Of a stretch of DNA of 64,000 nt, positions 1 to 11,260 are shown in pieces. Source of the DNA: Trogon surrucura (taxonomy: Eukaryota > Chordata > Aves > Trogoniformes > Trogonidae). The position numbers and the translations under genes were made by a program. Within the stretch, counting starts at the first letter, position 1, and each line of letters begins with the position of its first letter. The DNA is taken from positions 107,396,622-107,460,621 of the forward strand of contig CM036618.1 of assembly GCA_020746105.1 (NCBI GenBank), written 5' to 3'. The notes under the pieces were generated by a model. That model did no database searches. It saw nothing but the letters and a program-made list of their open reading frames with translations, and was not told the DNA's origin.

Positions 1-625
1 ACCTTCTCCTAACCCTACAAACACCACTAAAGCATGTCCTTCAAGGCAATATCTACCCTTCTCTTAAACACCTCCAGGGATGGTGACTCAACCACCTCCC
101 TGGGCTGCCTGTTCCAATGCCTGACAACCCTCTCAGTAAAGAAAATCTTCCTAATATCCAACCTGAACCTCCCCTGGTACAACTTAAGGCCATTTCCCTT
201 TGTCCTATCACTTGCTGCTAGGAAGAATAGACCAACCCCCGCCTCGATACAACCTCCTTTCAGGTAGTTGTAGAGAACAATAAGGTCTCCCCTCAAGCTC
301 CTCTTCTCCAGGCTCAACAGTCCCAGATCCCTCAGCTGTTTCTTGTACGACACATGCTCCAAATCCTTTACCAGCTTGGTAGCCCGCCTCTGTACCCTCT
401 CGAGCATCTCAACATCCCTCTTGTAGTGAGGGGCCCAAAACTAGACGCAGTACTTGAGGCATGGCTTCACTAAAGCTGAGTAGAGGGGAATGATCATCTC
501 CCTGCTCCTGCTGGCAACACTATTCCTTATACAGGCCAGGATCCTCTTCTCTATTAGTCTGCTTAAAACTGCCTCCAGACCAGTCAAGTCTTCTTTTACA
601 GTCCTGACACAATTAGGATTAGCAG
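1..625 (-). mobile_element. CR1 LINE fragment (3' half of ORF2), cut by window start
   Basis: The minus strand encodes the C-terminal part of a CR1 ORF2 protein. An open stretch at 27-407 reads LERVQRR near its start, then LRGDL, and ends in [14 protein letters not shown], the typical end of the CR1 reverse-transcriptase polyprotein. A second open stretch at 441-629 carries [21 protein letters not shown], which belongs just upstream in the same protein. The two are separated by a frame break, so the copy is dead. The CR1 3' untranslated end falls off the left edge of the window. The 5' limit near 625 is approximate, because the similarity fades there. Confidence 0.85.
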
Positions 626-2027
626 ACATCAGAAATTACATCTCTTTTGCAATATGTTGTAAGAATTAAAAAAAACCAAGAAGCCCAAGCCAAACCCAAA
701 ATATACCTGTCAGTCGTTTATATTTTAACAACCCCTTTAACTCTGCAGCAAAAAAAATGGCAAACCTGACTCTTAGACTGTATCCAAGGTACTAATTTCA
801 GAGAAAGCTTGTCAGAAATCAACACAAGAGCATTGGTGTAAGAGAGGCGGGAGGCCAGCCAGTTTAGATTTGCTGTCCACTGCCACCTACTGTTAAAGGT
901 TAAAACTAAATTCTGAGCTCTAGTTTCTGAGGGACACAGCTTAAGAGCACAGAAAGGAAAGCTTTGGAATTGAGATTGCTGGGGAGTGGAAAAAAACAAA
1001 CAAACGTTTCAAGAGTAGTGCTCACCTAAACTCAGCGGGCTGGTGCACAACACAGCTGCCTCAAAAGTTTGGATTTTTTCAAGCAGTGTTGAACTTCTGG
1101 CACATAATTTATATAGCTAGTCTCCAGCTCAAGATAAGGCTTTGTCCAGACAGTGATTCAAAGCAAAGGCCTCAACCAGTCAGTGTTGTCAAAAAAGTAG
1201 TTACAGAAAAGAAAACTGACAGTTTTATGCCTTCAGGACGTTCATACAGTTTTGCTAATCCACCAGCTCTTCTCCAGTGGTTGCTACTTTCATTTTCACT
1301 ATTTAATGTTGCAATTTTACTACTTAATTTGTTTAAAAAACATCAGATAATGGACCCCGCAGTGGCAACAGTTTTAGGGAAAACATGCAGCAACAACTGA
1401 GTCTACTTCCCAGATGGAAAAAAGATGTTCACTAGTTCCAAAGTCTGCAGCTGAGATTGAGGAAATCCTTAAAGGAATCTGGTAACCACATCAGCTACAC
1501 CATCCCGTATCATCCAGTGGCTGCTTCCGAAGCAAAAGCCTTTGCTCTATGCCACATTCAAAACCATCAAGAAGCATTTAGGTGGTGTAAATTTTAAATT
1601 AAGACACGGTGGCTTGCTACAACATCTGTCAAGTCCAACCCTTTAAATGTAAAGGTTTTCTTCAGTGCTGAGGAGTGATTATTATAATGGATATACTTTC
1701 CTTCTGGTGATAACCTACTTCTCTCTAAACCATCTGCATCTGGCAACTGAAAGGACTCTTTTCATCTGTAATCCCCTTCAGGGACTTTATCACATCAGTG
1801 CATGCTTAATGAAGAACATCATCAGGCCCCTACTCAAATGGTTTGTGTTCTGTTGAACGGTATGTTGTGCTGTCAGATGAAGTCCCTTTCGGTTGTGACA
1901 GACACACAGATGTCACTGATTTAAAATATAAATTAAAAATTGTATTCTGTCTCAAACCTGTGCCACAGCTCAAACAAAACCCTAAATTTTCCCAACACAA
2001 GAAACAACTGTGTTACATTTACCTCAC
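626..2027. other. No supported gene; spacer
   Basis: AT-rich sequence with no splice-consistent coding chain that I can defend. A plus-strand open stretch at 1086-1400 has no recognisable domain. Short coding-like runs around 1430-1600 are interrupted by stops and could be a decayed processed copy, but I cannot name a parent. Confidence 0.5.
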
Positions 2028-2054
2028 TCAGAGGCATGTACACCAGTCTCTTGC

Positions 2055-3710
2055 CTTGCGAAAGCATTTTTGCACAAAGTGAACGTAATCTTCATTGGTC
2101 ACTTCATATATGAACTGGTGACACACGTAAGCGACGACACGAGACAACAGAGGTTCAGCTTCAGACTCTGGAACCTTAAACTTAATTAAAAAAACATTCC
2201 TCTCTTAACTCGCATCCTTTCTGTAAACCAATCCTGTTACCTAAGTTGTGAGAGTCACATGTTCACCCACTGCACAAAGTACATACTCAATCACATCACT
2301 CAGTAAGCTAATAATTCTACAGAAGCAGCAGCACCCAGAAACCAGCAGCACTTGGAAACGACTTTAGAAATCTGCATCAATTTTGCTGCAACCTATTCAT
2401 CTCTTAAGCTGATAATTTAACAATAGTTTCAAGGAGGGATTCTATAAAAGTAGAAAGTGACATTAATACCACTGTACACAAGCATCACGTGCAATAAACA
2501 AAAAGTCTTTCATTTATTCCAGATCGACAAGGAATTATTTAACTTCGGTAAACTAAAGCTCCTCCAACTTCTCAAGTTACTTGCTAGAAGAAAATCCTAA
2601 CTTCCTCATTCAAAATTCTTTCTCCATGTAATATAAATTCAGATTATTTTTTTCCCACAGGTAATTTAACAAGCAGCCAGCTAAAGCAAGTCTGCACTGC
2701 ATCATAAAGAGAGGAGAAATAAAATTCCTTTTCCATTAGTTCCCAGTATATTTGCACAAAATGCAGGCTGGCACAAATTAGTGTTTTGCATGCATCACAC
2801 ACAGCTGCCATTCTTCTCAATAACTAAATTATATTCACTAGAGTAACTCTGGGTCTCCAAAAATTTATCTCAGCACAGATCCTGACAGAAGACCCTCTGT
2901 GAGGAACCGTCTGGTTAAGACAATTACAGTGATAAGAGAAAGCCGTTATCTGCCTGCAGCCACTCTCCCACCCCCAGCAGGGAGTTGGTCAGTGAGGAAG
3001 AACAGGGAAGGAACTGAAAAACGTGCTCACTAAGCACATACACATTCAGCTGTCGCAGACAGGGATTCCGTGATCAAAACCCCATCCCTTACCAGAAGAA
3101 ACCTTAAGACACTGATTGGCCACGCAGTGATGCTGAACCTTCATCCCAGCTGGATGTTCAGAGGTTGGTGGAGAGCTAAATTAACGCTGCCATTTCCCTG
3201 TTACCTCGTCACGAGAGAATGAAGCCAGAAAGATTTCAGAAAACACAAAATTATTTCAAGATCAGGCTGCCCACAATTCCTTTTGGGGTTCTGTTTGTTT
3301 GTTTGTTTGTTTTTGTAAAGTGGCTGCAGAACTGAACAGACCACATCTTTGTTAACGTATTCTCCTTGCTAATTTATGGATTTTCTTTGCACCTTCTCAG
3401 ACAGCATTATAGTCCCATGCATCAGTAAAATCAAACTCTGCTTTAGATAACCCTGGCAGACACAGGTGTACAGTCTGTAAGTGACACTTTGGGAGCTTTT
3501 TCTTACACATTGACGCTGCTGGTGCAGTTTGTCATGTCAGTGATGTTTTGCTGAGCTGAACTGATGAGACACGGAGAGACACTACCGATGTCTTCACTGA
3601 ATTATCTTTATCATAGTGTAAATATGTGGTAACATCCTAAAACCAAAGGAAATCCTTGGAACTTACATCAAAATGGAGCCTCTCCCAATGGTGGAAACTG
3701 ATTCTTCATC
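2055..3710 (-). CDS. Candidate five-exon part of an unidentified gene
   Basis: On the minus strand five short open segments can be joined in one frame with matching phases: 3667-3710, 3507-3596, 3205-3279, 3093-3138 and 2055-2180 (381 nt, 127 codons). Four donors are GT (gtaagt, gtaaga, gtaaca, gtaagg). The last is a GC donor (AAG|gcaaga); if unused, the frame runs on to a stop at 2028-2030. The last exon looks most protein-like, with the runs PESEAEPLLSRVVAY and YEVTNEDYVHFVQKCF. Against it: three acceptors lack a good pyrimidine tract, two introns are only 66-70 bp, and the junctions were chosen to keep the frame open. I do not recognise the protein. Human FBXO28 has no close coding neighbour on this side. 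It could be a bird-retained gene, a pseudogene or chance. Confidence 0.3.
3291..3315. repeat. (GTTT)n simple repeat
   Basis: About five consecutive GTTT units are visible. The complementary AAAC run lies just upstream of one proposed minus-strand splice acceptor, which weakens that junction. Confidence 0.85.
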
Positions 3711-6700
3711 CTAGAGCTTGCGAATATCCTACAGGAAGATAATACAGAGAATTAGCAAAAGTCATGTAACTTAATTAAATCTCCTTTTTGTTTATATAAG
3801 CCTCTTCACCAAGCCTACTTCTGAGTACAGCTGGGTGCAGATATGCAACCTGACCAAGATGACACACTATCCAGTACCTCATTCTGCAGTATTTTGACTG
3901 GAGGAAAATAGGTTATTTGTCTGAACCCTTGCCCTTTTTATCCCCCAAGTACATCAGCTTACCTAATTCATATATTACATGTCTATAAAGCCCTACTTTC
4001 CTGTGGATTTCATAATACTCTTAGTTGAATCTTGTCTTGAATTTTAAAGTCTTGGAAGTTTAAAACAGGAAACCATAATTAATGAAAGCTTGAGTGTGCA
4101 ACCTGCCCAGGCTACAAAAACTACTCAGGATTAGTCTGGTCCCCATACTTCTAGCTGAGAAAAATCTACAGAGGTTGCATTTTCTTTCCTTCTGTCTTCT
4201 ACTTGTTTTCCTTTTGTTTCTACCTCTCATTTCTCAGGGAGTATCACATTCTTCTGCCAGCTTTTTATGCAAAATGTAGCACTAGTGGGGCCCAAACTGG
4301 TTAAAGTAAAAATGATCTATTTAAATATTTATGTTTATATTAAACTAGGATCACATTCATATCTAATGCTGACTGTACATGACAACAATCATTCAGTTAC
4401 CTATTAACGGATCAAAAGTCTCCCCTGCAAAAATTGAATCTGTGCAAATTCACACTCCTGTCTACATTGCTTAAGAACATGATCTTTTTAATACGTTTTT
4501 TAATATGATTCTTTCCATTTAATATGATTTTTAATACGATTTTTTTACATTTCTTTTTTAAAGCCTCTCAAAAAAAGGCAATTAAGCAAGCAAGACTTTA
4601 CCCTGCCTCAGTTTCCAGCAGCCTGACTGAAAAAATAGCTGTGTGAATATAACAGATGTCTTTCAAATTTAGCATATCTTAAAAAAAATCCTTTAATATC
4701 CATAAAGTGAGCAAACTGCTGTCACGCCAGAGAAGACGATGTGCCATGTGGGAAGACATTCTCTGTTTTTCTATTGATTACACTAAATTAATAAAACAAA
4801 TATGTTCTCCTCCCACCCAACTTCTGCTCTTATCCTCATTTTTTTCCCATACTCCTCATTAACATGACAGTTCTTGACCTAGTTACACACCTTCCCTCAC
4901 CTCCAACCCCTGCCGCTAAATTTCCTCCCCCATCCCTATCTTCCCAGACTTCTGCTTGTTAGCTCCTGCTTCTCACTTTCTTTCTCCCCTTCCCTGAATT
5001 TCTTCTCCTTTCTCACATTTGATAATTACAACTTTCCTTGTATCCGAGGCAGGCCCCTTCCTCTTCGCCACAGCTCTTGGCATTGCTCGCTTCCACACAA
5101 AGCCTGAACAAATATTCCACGTACTTTCAGCAAAATTTCACAGTGCCTGCTGTCCTCAAGAGATTGCATTTGAATTAGTTGAGACCACAATATACACACA
5201 GTCTTACAAGCCTGTAGTAAGCTGAAAGGTTGCATTTGCTCAGTATAGATACATCTAAGAATTTCACTGACACATTTTATGACAAATAATGAGATTTTAC
5301 GAAGACTTATGACATACCTTTTTTTTTCAGATTACTACAAAGAAAACAAAACAGATATCCTTGGCCCACGCAGCTTTCCTTTTAAACTCACATTCTAGTC
5401 CAAAGTACAGAGACATGAAAATTTTATCCCCTCCCCGAACAAATAAATATGAGAATTGTTACTTAAAGGAGGCAGAACAATAGATTTCCCCTAATGCCCT
5501 TCTTATGAGTCATTGAGACATTTCCAAAAAAAAAAATCAGTCCAAATCTAACATGGTATAATTGACACTAAAGCTATTTTAAGACTTTTTTTAAACTGTA
5601 CAAGCATTGCAGAAATCTAAAGGAGTGGTAACTCCAAATAAGGCAAATCAGGTACGTATCCTGCATGAGCCGTAAAATACTGGTGGAAATGTCTGCATGT
5701 TACTTGACATGCGACAGACTCTACGTAACTTCATCCCTTTCAGGAAGTATTATCAAACTGTCTGGCTTCACATTATCCCACAGTAAGTGAAAAGTTAAGC
5801 CACTTAGAGAGTCTGCAGTAAGGATTTTGTGAAAGTGCATGCGGGCTGCGTTTTTGCGAATTGACGCAAAGTGATGCACGCACCCTCAGAAAAAATGATA
5901 CAAGATACATTGGGGAAGGATGTGAATCAGAACCTGGAAGGCAGCAGAATTAGACTGCTTACTGAAGCAGACTTCTTAACTATAAAGCCATTTATATCTT
6001 TATATAGTTGTAGTTAATGTTATAAAATATATATTGTGTATATTATGAATATATTCTTCTTAGTGATATAATAAACATACAGACCACACAGCTTATATTT
6101 ATTAAGCATAAAGCTGTACTTTAAAAAGCCAAATTGTTCAAATTATATGACAAAACAAAAAGGAATTCTTGAAACTATTTTAAATTATATATGCTTGGGT
6201 AGGATGAAAAAAACCACTTGCTTTTAAAGCATTAATGGACTGCCAGCTCTAACTGCGCGTGCCAAGTCACAAGTTTTTAAAGAACTCTCCTGAGTGTGTT
6301 TTAAACTGCTGAGTGTGCATGTGAAAAGAGATCGGCTCCTAAACTCATGCACAAGAATCAAACCCTTGTTCCAAGATAGCCAGATCATTTTACAGCGGCA
6401 TTGATGAGCTGAGGGGCGGGAGTAGCAAAACAGTTCCAAATCCATACAAGGCACACAGTGTTCTGCTCCCAAAAAGGAAATATTAATTTCAGTGCACATT
6501 TTTGGAGTGCCATCAGGATGACACACACAAAGGCTTACCCTTGCATTTGCTCCCAAGTTAATTTTTTTCCAGTTGCAATTTTTTTCTTTTAAGAGGTTGC
6601 AAGTGTGTTTCTGAGGAAAGGGAGAAGTTGCACATGAAAGAATTGGGTTAAGATAAACCTTCAAAGAGAAGTGTGGCTGAAAAAAATTTACAGGGATGCT

Positions 6701-7007
6701 TCAGGTAGCTAATGCTCTAGTCCTGTAATATTTTAGGCTATAGTACCTTGGTGCAGGTACCATTCTCCCCAAACATTTTATGGCTTTTCCCCATACACTT
6801 TGCTACTTCCACTTCTGGTATTCACCTAGTGATTTTCTTTGGCAAGTCAGTCTTCAGCAGCATCAGTTCCCCAACTGAACATACATGCTCAGTGTTACTG
6901 ATGTGAAACAAACAGCAGCAGCAGCTCAGCTCAAGCAGAGAGGAGACTAGCCCCATGTTCTTCAATATCTGTGCCAAGTTCTGCTGGGCTAAAACAGTTG
7001 TGAAATC
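3711..7007. other. No supported gene; AT-rich spacer
   Basis: AT-rich sequence with T runs and a stretch of AT-only dinucleotides near 5990-6080. A 146-codon minus-strand open stretch at 6224-6664 has random-looking composition and no domain. Nothing here is annotated as functional. Confidence 0.5.
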
Positions 7008-9560
7008 ACAGAATCACAGAATCACAGAATGTTAGAGGTTGGAAGGGACCTTAAAGATCATCTAGTCCAACCCCCCTGCCAGAGCAGGATCACCTACAGT
7101 AGAGCGCACAGGAACGTGTCCAGGCGGGTTTTGAATGTCTCCAGAGAAGGAGATTCCACAACCTCCCTGGGCAGCCTGTTCCAGTGCTCGGTCACCCTCA
7201 CAGTAAAAAAGTTTTTCCTCATATTTTTATGGAACCTCCTGTGTTCCAGCTTACATCCATTGCCTCTTGTCTTGTCAGTGGACACCGCTGAAAAGAGCCT
7301 GGCTCCATCTTCCTGACACTCCCCCTTGACATATTTACAAACATTAATGAGGTCACCCCTCAGCCTCCTCTTCTCCAAGCTAAAGAGACCCAGCTCCTTC
7401 AGCCTTTCCTCATAAGGGAGATGCTCCACTCCCTTCACCATCTTTGTGGTTCTACGCTGGACTCTCTCAAGCAGTTCCCTGTCCTTCTTGAACTGAGAGG
7501 CCCAGAACTGGACACAATATTCCAGATGTGGCCTCACCAGGGCAGAGTAGAGGGGCAGGAGGACCTCTCTTGACCTACTTGCTACTCCCTTTCTAATACA
7601 CCCCAGGATGCCATCGGCCTTCTTGGCCACGAGGGCACAGTGCTGGCTCATGGTCATCCTGCTGTCCACCAGGACCCCCAGGTCCCTTTCTCCTGCGCTG
7701 CTCTCCAGCAGGTCAGTCCCCAACCTATATTGGCACATGGGGTTATTTTTTCCCAAGTGCAAAACTCTATACTTGCCCTTGTTAAACTTCATAAGATTTC
7801 TCCCCGCCCAGCCCTCCAGCCTGTCTAGGTCTCTCTGAATGACTGCACAGCCTTCTGGTGTGTCAACCACTCCTCCCAATTTCGTATCATCAGCAAACTT
7901 GCTGACAACATTCTCTAATCCCTCATCCAGATCATTGACAAATATATTAAACAGCACCGGCCCAAGCACTGACCCCTGAGGGACCCCACTAGACACAGGC
8001 ATCCAGCCAGATTCAGCCCCATTGACCACAACTCTCTGGCTTCTTCCCTTCAACCGGTTCTCGACCCACCTCACTACTTGGTCATCCAGACCACACTTCC
8101 TCAGTTTACCTATGAGGATGCTGTGGGAGACGGTGTCAAAGGCCTTGCTGAAGTCCAGGTAGACCACATCCACTGCATGGCCACCATCCATCCACCTGGT
8201 TATGTCTTCATAAAAGGCTATCAGGTTGGTCAAACATGACTTCCCCTTGGCAAAGCCATGCTGACTGATCCTAATAACCTTCTTATCCTTGATATGCCTA
8301 GAGACAGCGTCAAGGATAAGATGTTCCATCACCTTTCCAGGGATGGAGGTGAGGCTGACCAGTCTGTAGTTACTCGGGTCATCCTTCCTGCCCTTCTTAT
8401 AGACTGGAGTGACATTCGCTTTCCTCCAGTCTTCAGGCACCTCACCTGTTACCCATGACTTACCAAAGATGATGGAGAGTGGCCTAGCAATGACTCCCGC
8501 CAGCTCCCTCAGCACCCGTGGGTGCATCCCATCAGGGCCCATGGATTTACGAATGTTCAAGTGTTCAAACTGATCCTTAACCCACTCTTCATCAATCAGG
8601 GCAGACTCCTCCTTTGTCATGACTTCCTCTGGGGCCTCAGGGGACTGAGGCTCCTGAGGACGGTCTCCAATAGTGTAGACAGAGGCAAAGAAGGCATTCA
8701 GCAACTCTGCCTTCTTTCTGTCCTCTGTCTCCAGGGCACCCACCTCATTCAACAGAGGGCCTACATTGCCTCTAGTGTTAGTTTTGTCAGCAATGTATTT
8801 GAAGAAGCCCTTTCTGTTGTCTTTGACCTCCCTTGCAAGTTTTAACTCCAAGGAGGCCTTAGCTTTTCTGACTGCCTCCCTGCACTCCCTGACAGCTGCC
8901 CTGTACTCCACCCAAGTGGCCAGCCCTTCCTTCCACAATTTAAACACCCTCCCTTTCCACCTGAGTCTGCCCAGCAGATCCCTGGTTAACCAAGCAGGTC
9001 TCCTGGATCTCTTTCTTGATTTCCTACCTGATGGGATGCACTGATCCTGAGCCTCGAAGAAGTGGTCTTCAAATGCCAACCAACTCTCTTGGGCCCCTTT
9101 ACCTTTCAGCTCCCTGTCCCAAGGGGTTTCCCCCAGCAATTGCTTGAAGAGGCCAAAGTTGGCCCTGCTGAAGTCCAGAGTTGCGATCCTGCTTGGTATT
9201 CTGTTTTTACCGCACAGGATCCTGAACTCCACCATCTCATGGTCGCTGCAGCCAAGATTGCCCTCAACCTTCACTGCTTCAACCAGACCTTCCTTGTTGG
9301 TGAACACAAGGTCCAGCAGCGCTCCTCTCCTGGTTGGCTCATCCACCATTTGCATCAAAAAGTTCTCATCGATGCACTGGAGGAACCTCCTGGACCGAGG
9401 ATGGCTGGCCGTGTGGGACTTCCAGCAAACATCTGGGTAGTTGAAATCCCCCATGAGAACCAGGGCCTGGGAAATTATGGTGTGTCTGTGACCACGCTCA
9501 GAAGCACCCGGGAATGTTCTAGAAACAGCCCTTCATCCTATCCCTTTGCTGCCCCAGCTA
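7008..9560 (-). mobile_element. CR1 LINE, 5'-truncated, with intact ORF2 remainder
   Basis: A 2.5-kb CR1 copy on the minus strand. Its 3' end is at the low coordinate, where three 8-bp units (ATTCTGTG on the minus strand) sit at 7008-7030, followed by the usual CR1 3' untranslated block up to the stop codon near 7094. The coding frame runs without interruption to 9454 and stays open and CR1-like beyond the first Met (residues [14 protein letters not shown] precede it). The 5' edge near 9500-9560 is where CR1 similarity ends. CR1 copies are commonly truncated at the 5' end and lack long target-site duplications; I found none. It lies antisense, about 1.2 kb upstream of FBXO28. Confidence 0.93.
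7094..9454 (-). CDS. CR1 ORF2 protein, endonuclease C-terminus plus complete reverse transcriptase (786 aa)
   Basis: The frame begins at the GDFN motif of the APE-type endonuclease (residues 2-5), continues through its SDH motif (residues 70-72) and then through a full reverse-transcriptase domain. RT landmarks are [13 protein letters not shown] near 432-444 (first catalytic Asp), [14 protein letters not shown] near 490-503, and FADD at 520-523 (catalytic Asp pair). The C-terminal part has the CR1-typical [12 protein letters not shown]-like region and ends [20 protein letters not shown]. The N-terminal half of the endonuclease is missing because of 5' truncation, so the copy should be unable to retrotranspose by itself. 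An unbroken frame of this length suggests a fairly recent insertion. The start Met is only the first Met in the surviving frame and not a natural start. Confidence 0.92.
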   Translation of the reverse strand: MGDFNYPDVCWKSHTASHPRSRRFLQCIDENFLMQMVDEPTRRGALLDLVFTNKEGLVEAVKVEGNLGCSDHEMVEFRILCGKNRIPSRIATLDFSRANFGLFKQLLGETPWDRELKGKGAQESWLAFEDHFFEAQDQCIPSGRKSRKRSRRPAWLTRDLLGRLRWKGRVFKLWKEGLATWVEYRAAVRECREAVRKAKASLELKLAREVKDNRKGFFKYIADKTNTRGNVGPLLNEVGALETEDRKKAELLNAFFASVYTIGDRPQEPQSPEAPEEVMTKEESALIDEEWVKDQFEHLNIRKSMGPDGMHPRVLRELAGVIARPLSIIFGKSWVTGEVPEDWRKANVTPVYKKGRKDDPSNYRLVSLTSIPGKVMEHLILDAVSRHIKDKKVIRISQHGFAKGKSCLTNLIAFYEDITRWMDGGHAVDVVYLDFSKAFDTVSHSILIGKLRKCGLDDQVVRWVENRLKGRSQRVVVNGAESGWMPVSSGVPQGSVLGPVLFNIFVNDLDEGLENVVSKFADDTKLGGVVDTPEGCAVIQRDLDRLEGWAGRNLMKFNKGKYRVLHLGKNNPMCQYRLGTDLLESSAGERDLGVLVDSRMTMSQHCALVAKKADGILGCIRKGVASRSREVLLPLYSALVRPHLEYCVQFWASQFKKDRELLERVQRRTTKMVKGVEHLPYEERLKELGLFSLEKRRLRGDLINVCKYVKGECQEDGARLFSAVSTDKTRGNGCKLEHRRFHKNMRKNFFTVRVTEHWNRLPREVVESPSLETFKTRLDTFLCALL

Positions 9561-10061
9561 TTATACTCAAGAAATCTCCTTAATATTCAGGACTAAAAGC
9601 AAATAAAGGAGTGGAGTTTGTTTTATTTCGGGTATTCTACCTCCTCAATAACATCTGGTTCCAAGCAATAATTTGCCAGCAGCTGCAGTTTCTACCAGCT
9701 GGCTCTGACCCACAAAGGCCAAGAGCCACCCTGCACACCCACTGCTCAGCCCGGCTGCTGGGGCTCCCCTCTCCAGTCCTGGCCAAGGTGGGTATGCCCA
9801 GGCTGGACACCAAAGGGCGGTGCTCACGTGGCTACCCGTAGAATAGAAAAGCCTGGATTACATTTTTAAGATGTCGTTGTGCCTCACTTATGAGCTGCAG
9901 AGGTGTTTTTCTGTCCTGTATCTGTCTCGCTGTAATTTGACTGTATTTGCCTGGGGGCCACCGGGAGGTTCCCGTAGCGCAGAGTGAGTGTTGCCACCCG
10001 TACTCCTGCGCAACATTGGCAATGGAAGTTTTTTGAAAGCTCCTCTAAGGCAGTTTCCTCA
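9561..10061. other. Spacer between CR1 copies
   Basis: About 500 bp of moderately GC-rich sequence without coding or repeat signals that I can recognise. Confidence 0.4.
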
Positions 10062-10230
10062 GAAGGGGGCACAGAGAGGCAGGCGCTGCTCTGTCCTCTC
10101 CGGGGGAATGGCCTGAAGCCGCCTCAGGGGAAGTTCAGGCTGGGCGTTAGGGACAAGCTCCTCACAGAGAGCAGCGGTCCAGCACAGCAACAGGCTCCCC
10201 AGGGAAGGGGCACAGCCCCAAGCCAGTCTG
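10062..10230 (+). mobile_element. Old CR1 fragment, sense orientation
   Basis: The run GGGAATGGCCTGAAG, then CAGGGGAAGTTCAGGCTGG, then CAACAGGCTCCCCAGGGA follows the order seen near the 3' end of several CR1 subfamilies (GNGLK, GRFRLD and NRLPRE coding blocks). It is diverged and lacks the 3' tail. It lies about 550 bp before the FBXO28 start codon, at the edge of the CpG island. Confidence 0.7.
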
Positions 10231-10429
10231 TGCTGGGATACATACACAGGGTTGAACTTTTTAAGGTTGAACTTTTAAGGTTGACCGGTGTGGAGCGGGC
10301 CTGGACGATGGTCACAGGTCCTGTTCCAGCTCAGGAGAGCCCCTGTCTCTGTGAGCTTCTGCGGCTTCCTCGACTGCCTTAATCTCACGCATCTTCTCCC
10401 ACAGAGCCCCTGTAGCTTCCCAAGGACCC

Positions 10430-11260
10430 ACACGACGTGCCAGCCGCCAGCCGGCGCTGAGCTTGGCCCGGTAGCTCAGGGCACCGTTCCCCGGCAGCCG
10501 TTACTCAGCGACCTCGTGTGAGAAGCTCACAGGGCACGCGGCTGTTCCCCGCGCACGCCCCGCTTCCACCCTCCACCGCGTGTGCCGACAGCGGGACACG
10601 CCACAGGTCTATCTCCACCCCCGTCCTCTTTGCACCTTCCCCCGGCGGGGTGGGAACCGGCCGCGGCTCCCTGAGGGCGGCCCGTGCCGGGGAGCCCCGC
10701 CCGGCAGAGAACGGGGGGCGGAAGTGTCGTCACGGGAAGGTTCTCTCCTCCCCTCCCCAAGTGGAGGAAGGACGGGGCTCCAAGATGGCGGCGCCGGAGG
10801 AGCGGCTCCTCTCGGAGGGGGAAGGCGGCGCCCTGGGCTCGGCGCGGCTCTCCCCGCCCCCGGTCTCGGAGTCTCCGGAGGCTTTGGCGCCCTTGGAGCC
10901 GCCGCCTCAGAGCAACACGCTCATGGGGCTGCCCATCGTGGCGATCGAGAGCATCCTCAGCTTCCTGTCCTACGACGAGACGAGCCAGCTCCGCCTGGTA
11001 GGGGCCGGGGAGGGAGGCGGCGGGGCGGGTGGGGAGCCCCGCGGCGGCCGGGAGCCGGGCCCGCCGGGGGAAGCCCGCCCGGCTGGCCGGGCAGCGCCGG
11101 GAGGAGGCGCGGAGGTGGCGGCGGCCGCGGCCGCCCCCCGCGGGGCTGCTGCTCCCGCCGGAGAAGGGGCGGGACGGGGCTCTCTCCCCTTCTCGCCATC
11201 CGCCCCCCCGGCCGCCGGTACGGGCCGTTGGGCCGGTGCCCCACGCAGGCGTTCCGAAAG
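10430..11260 (+). promoter_or_regulatory. FBXO28: FBXO28 CpG-island promoter
   Basis: GC content and CpG density rise sharply across this stretch, which covers exon 1 and the start of intron 1. Visible promoter words are an ETS-type CGGAAGTG at 10719-10726, a CRE-half-like CGTCACG at 10728-10734, and a YY1-type CCAAGATGGCGGC at 10780-10792 that includes the start codon. There is no TATA box. This is the usual make-up of a broadly expressed housekeeping promoter. Island limits are judged by eye. Confidence 0.75.
10785..10997 (+). CDS. FBXO28: FBXO28 exon 1 (coding part)
   Basis: 71 codons ending in CTG, donor gtaggg, phase 0. It encodes the low-complexity N-terminus and the first half of the F-box. 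Confidence 0.95.

Noticed and set aside
1086-1400. 104-codon plus-strand open frame with a hydrophobic run
   Set aside because: No recognisable family and interrupted continuation; hydrophobic runs are expected by chance in T-rich DNA.
3841-3935. A further exon upstream of the unidentified minus-strand chain
   Set aside because: An open segment with a fair acceptor exists, but its end phase does not fit the next segment at 3710.
6224-6664. 146-codon minus-strand open frame
   Set aside because: No domain, biased random composition, no splice or promoter context.
8258-9583. Plus-strand open frames across the long CR1
   Set aside because: Antisense shadows of the CR1 ORF2 frame.
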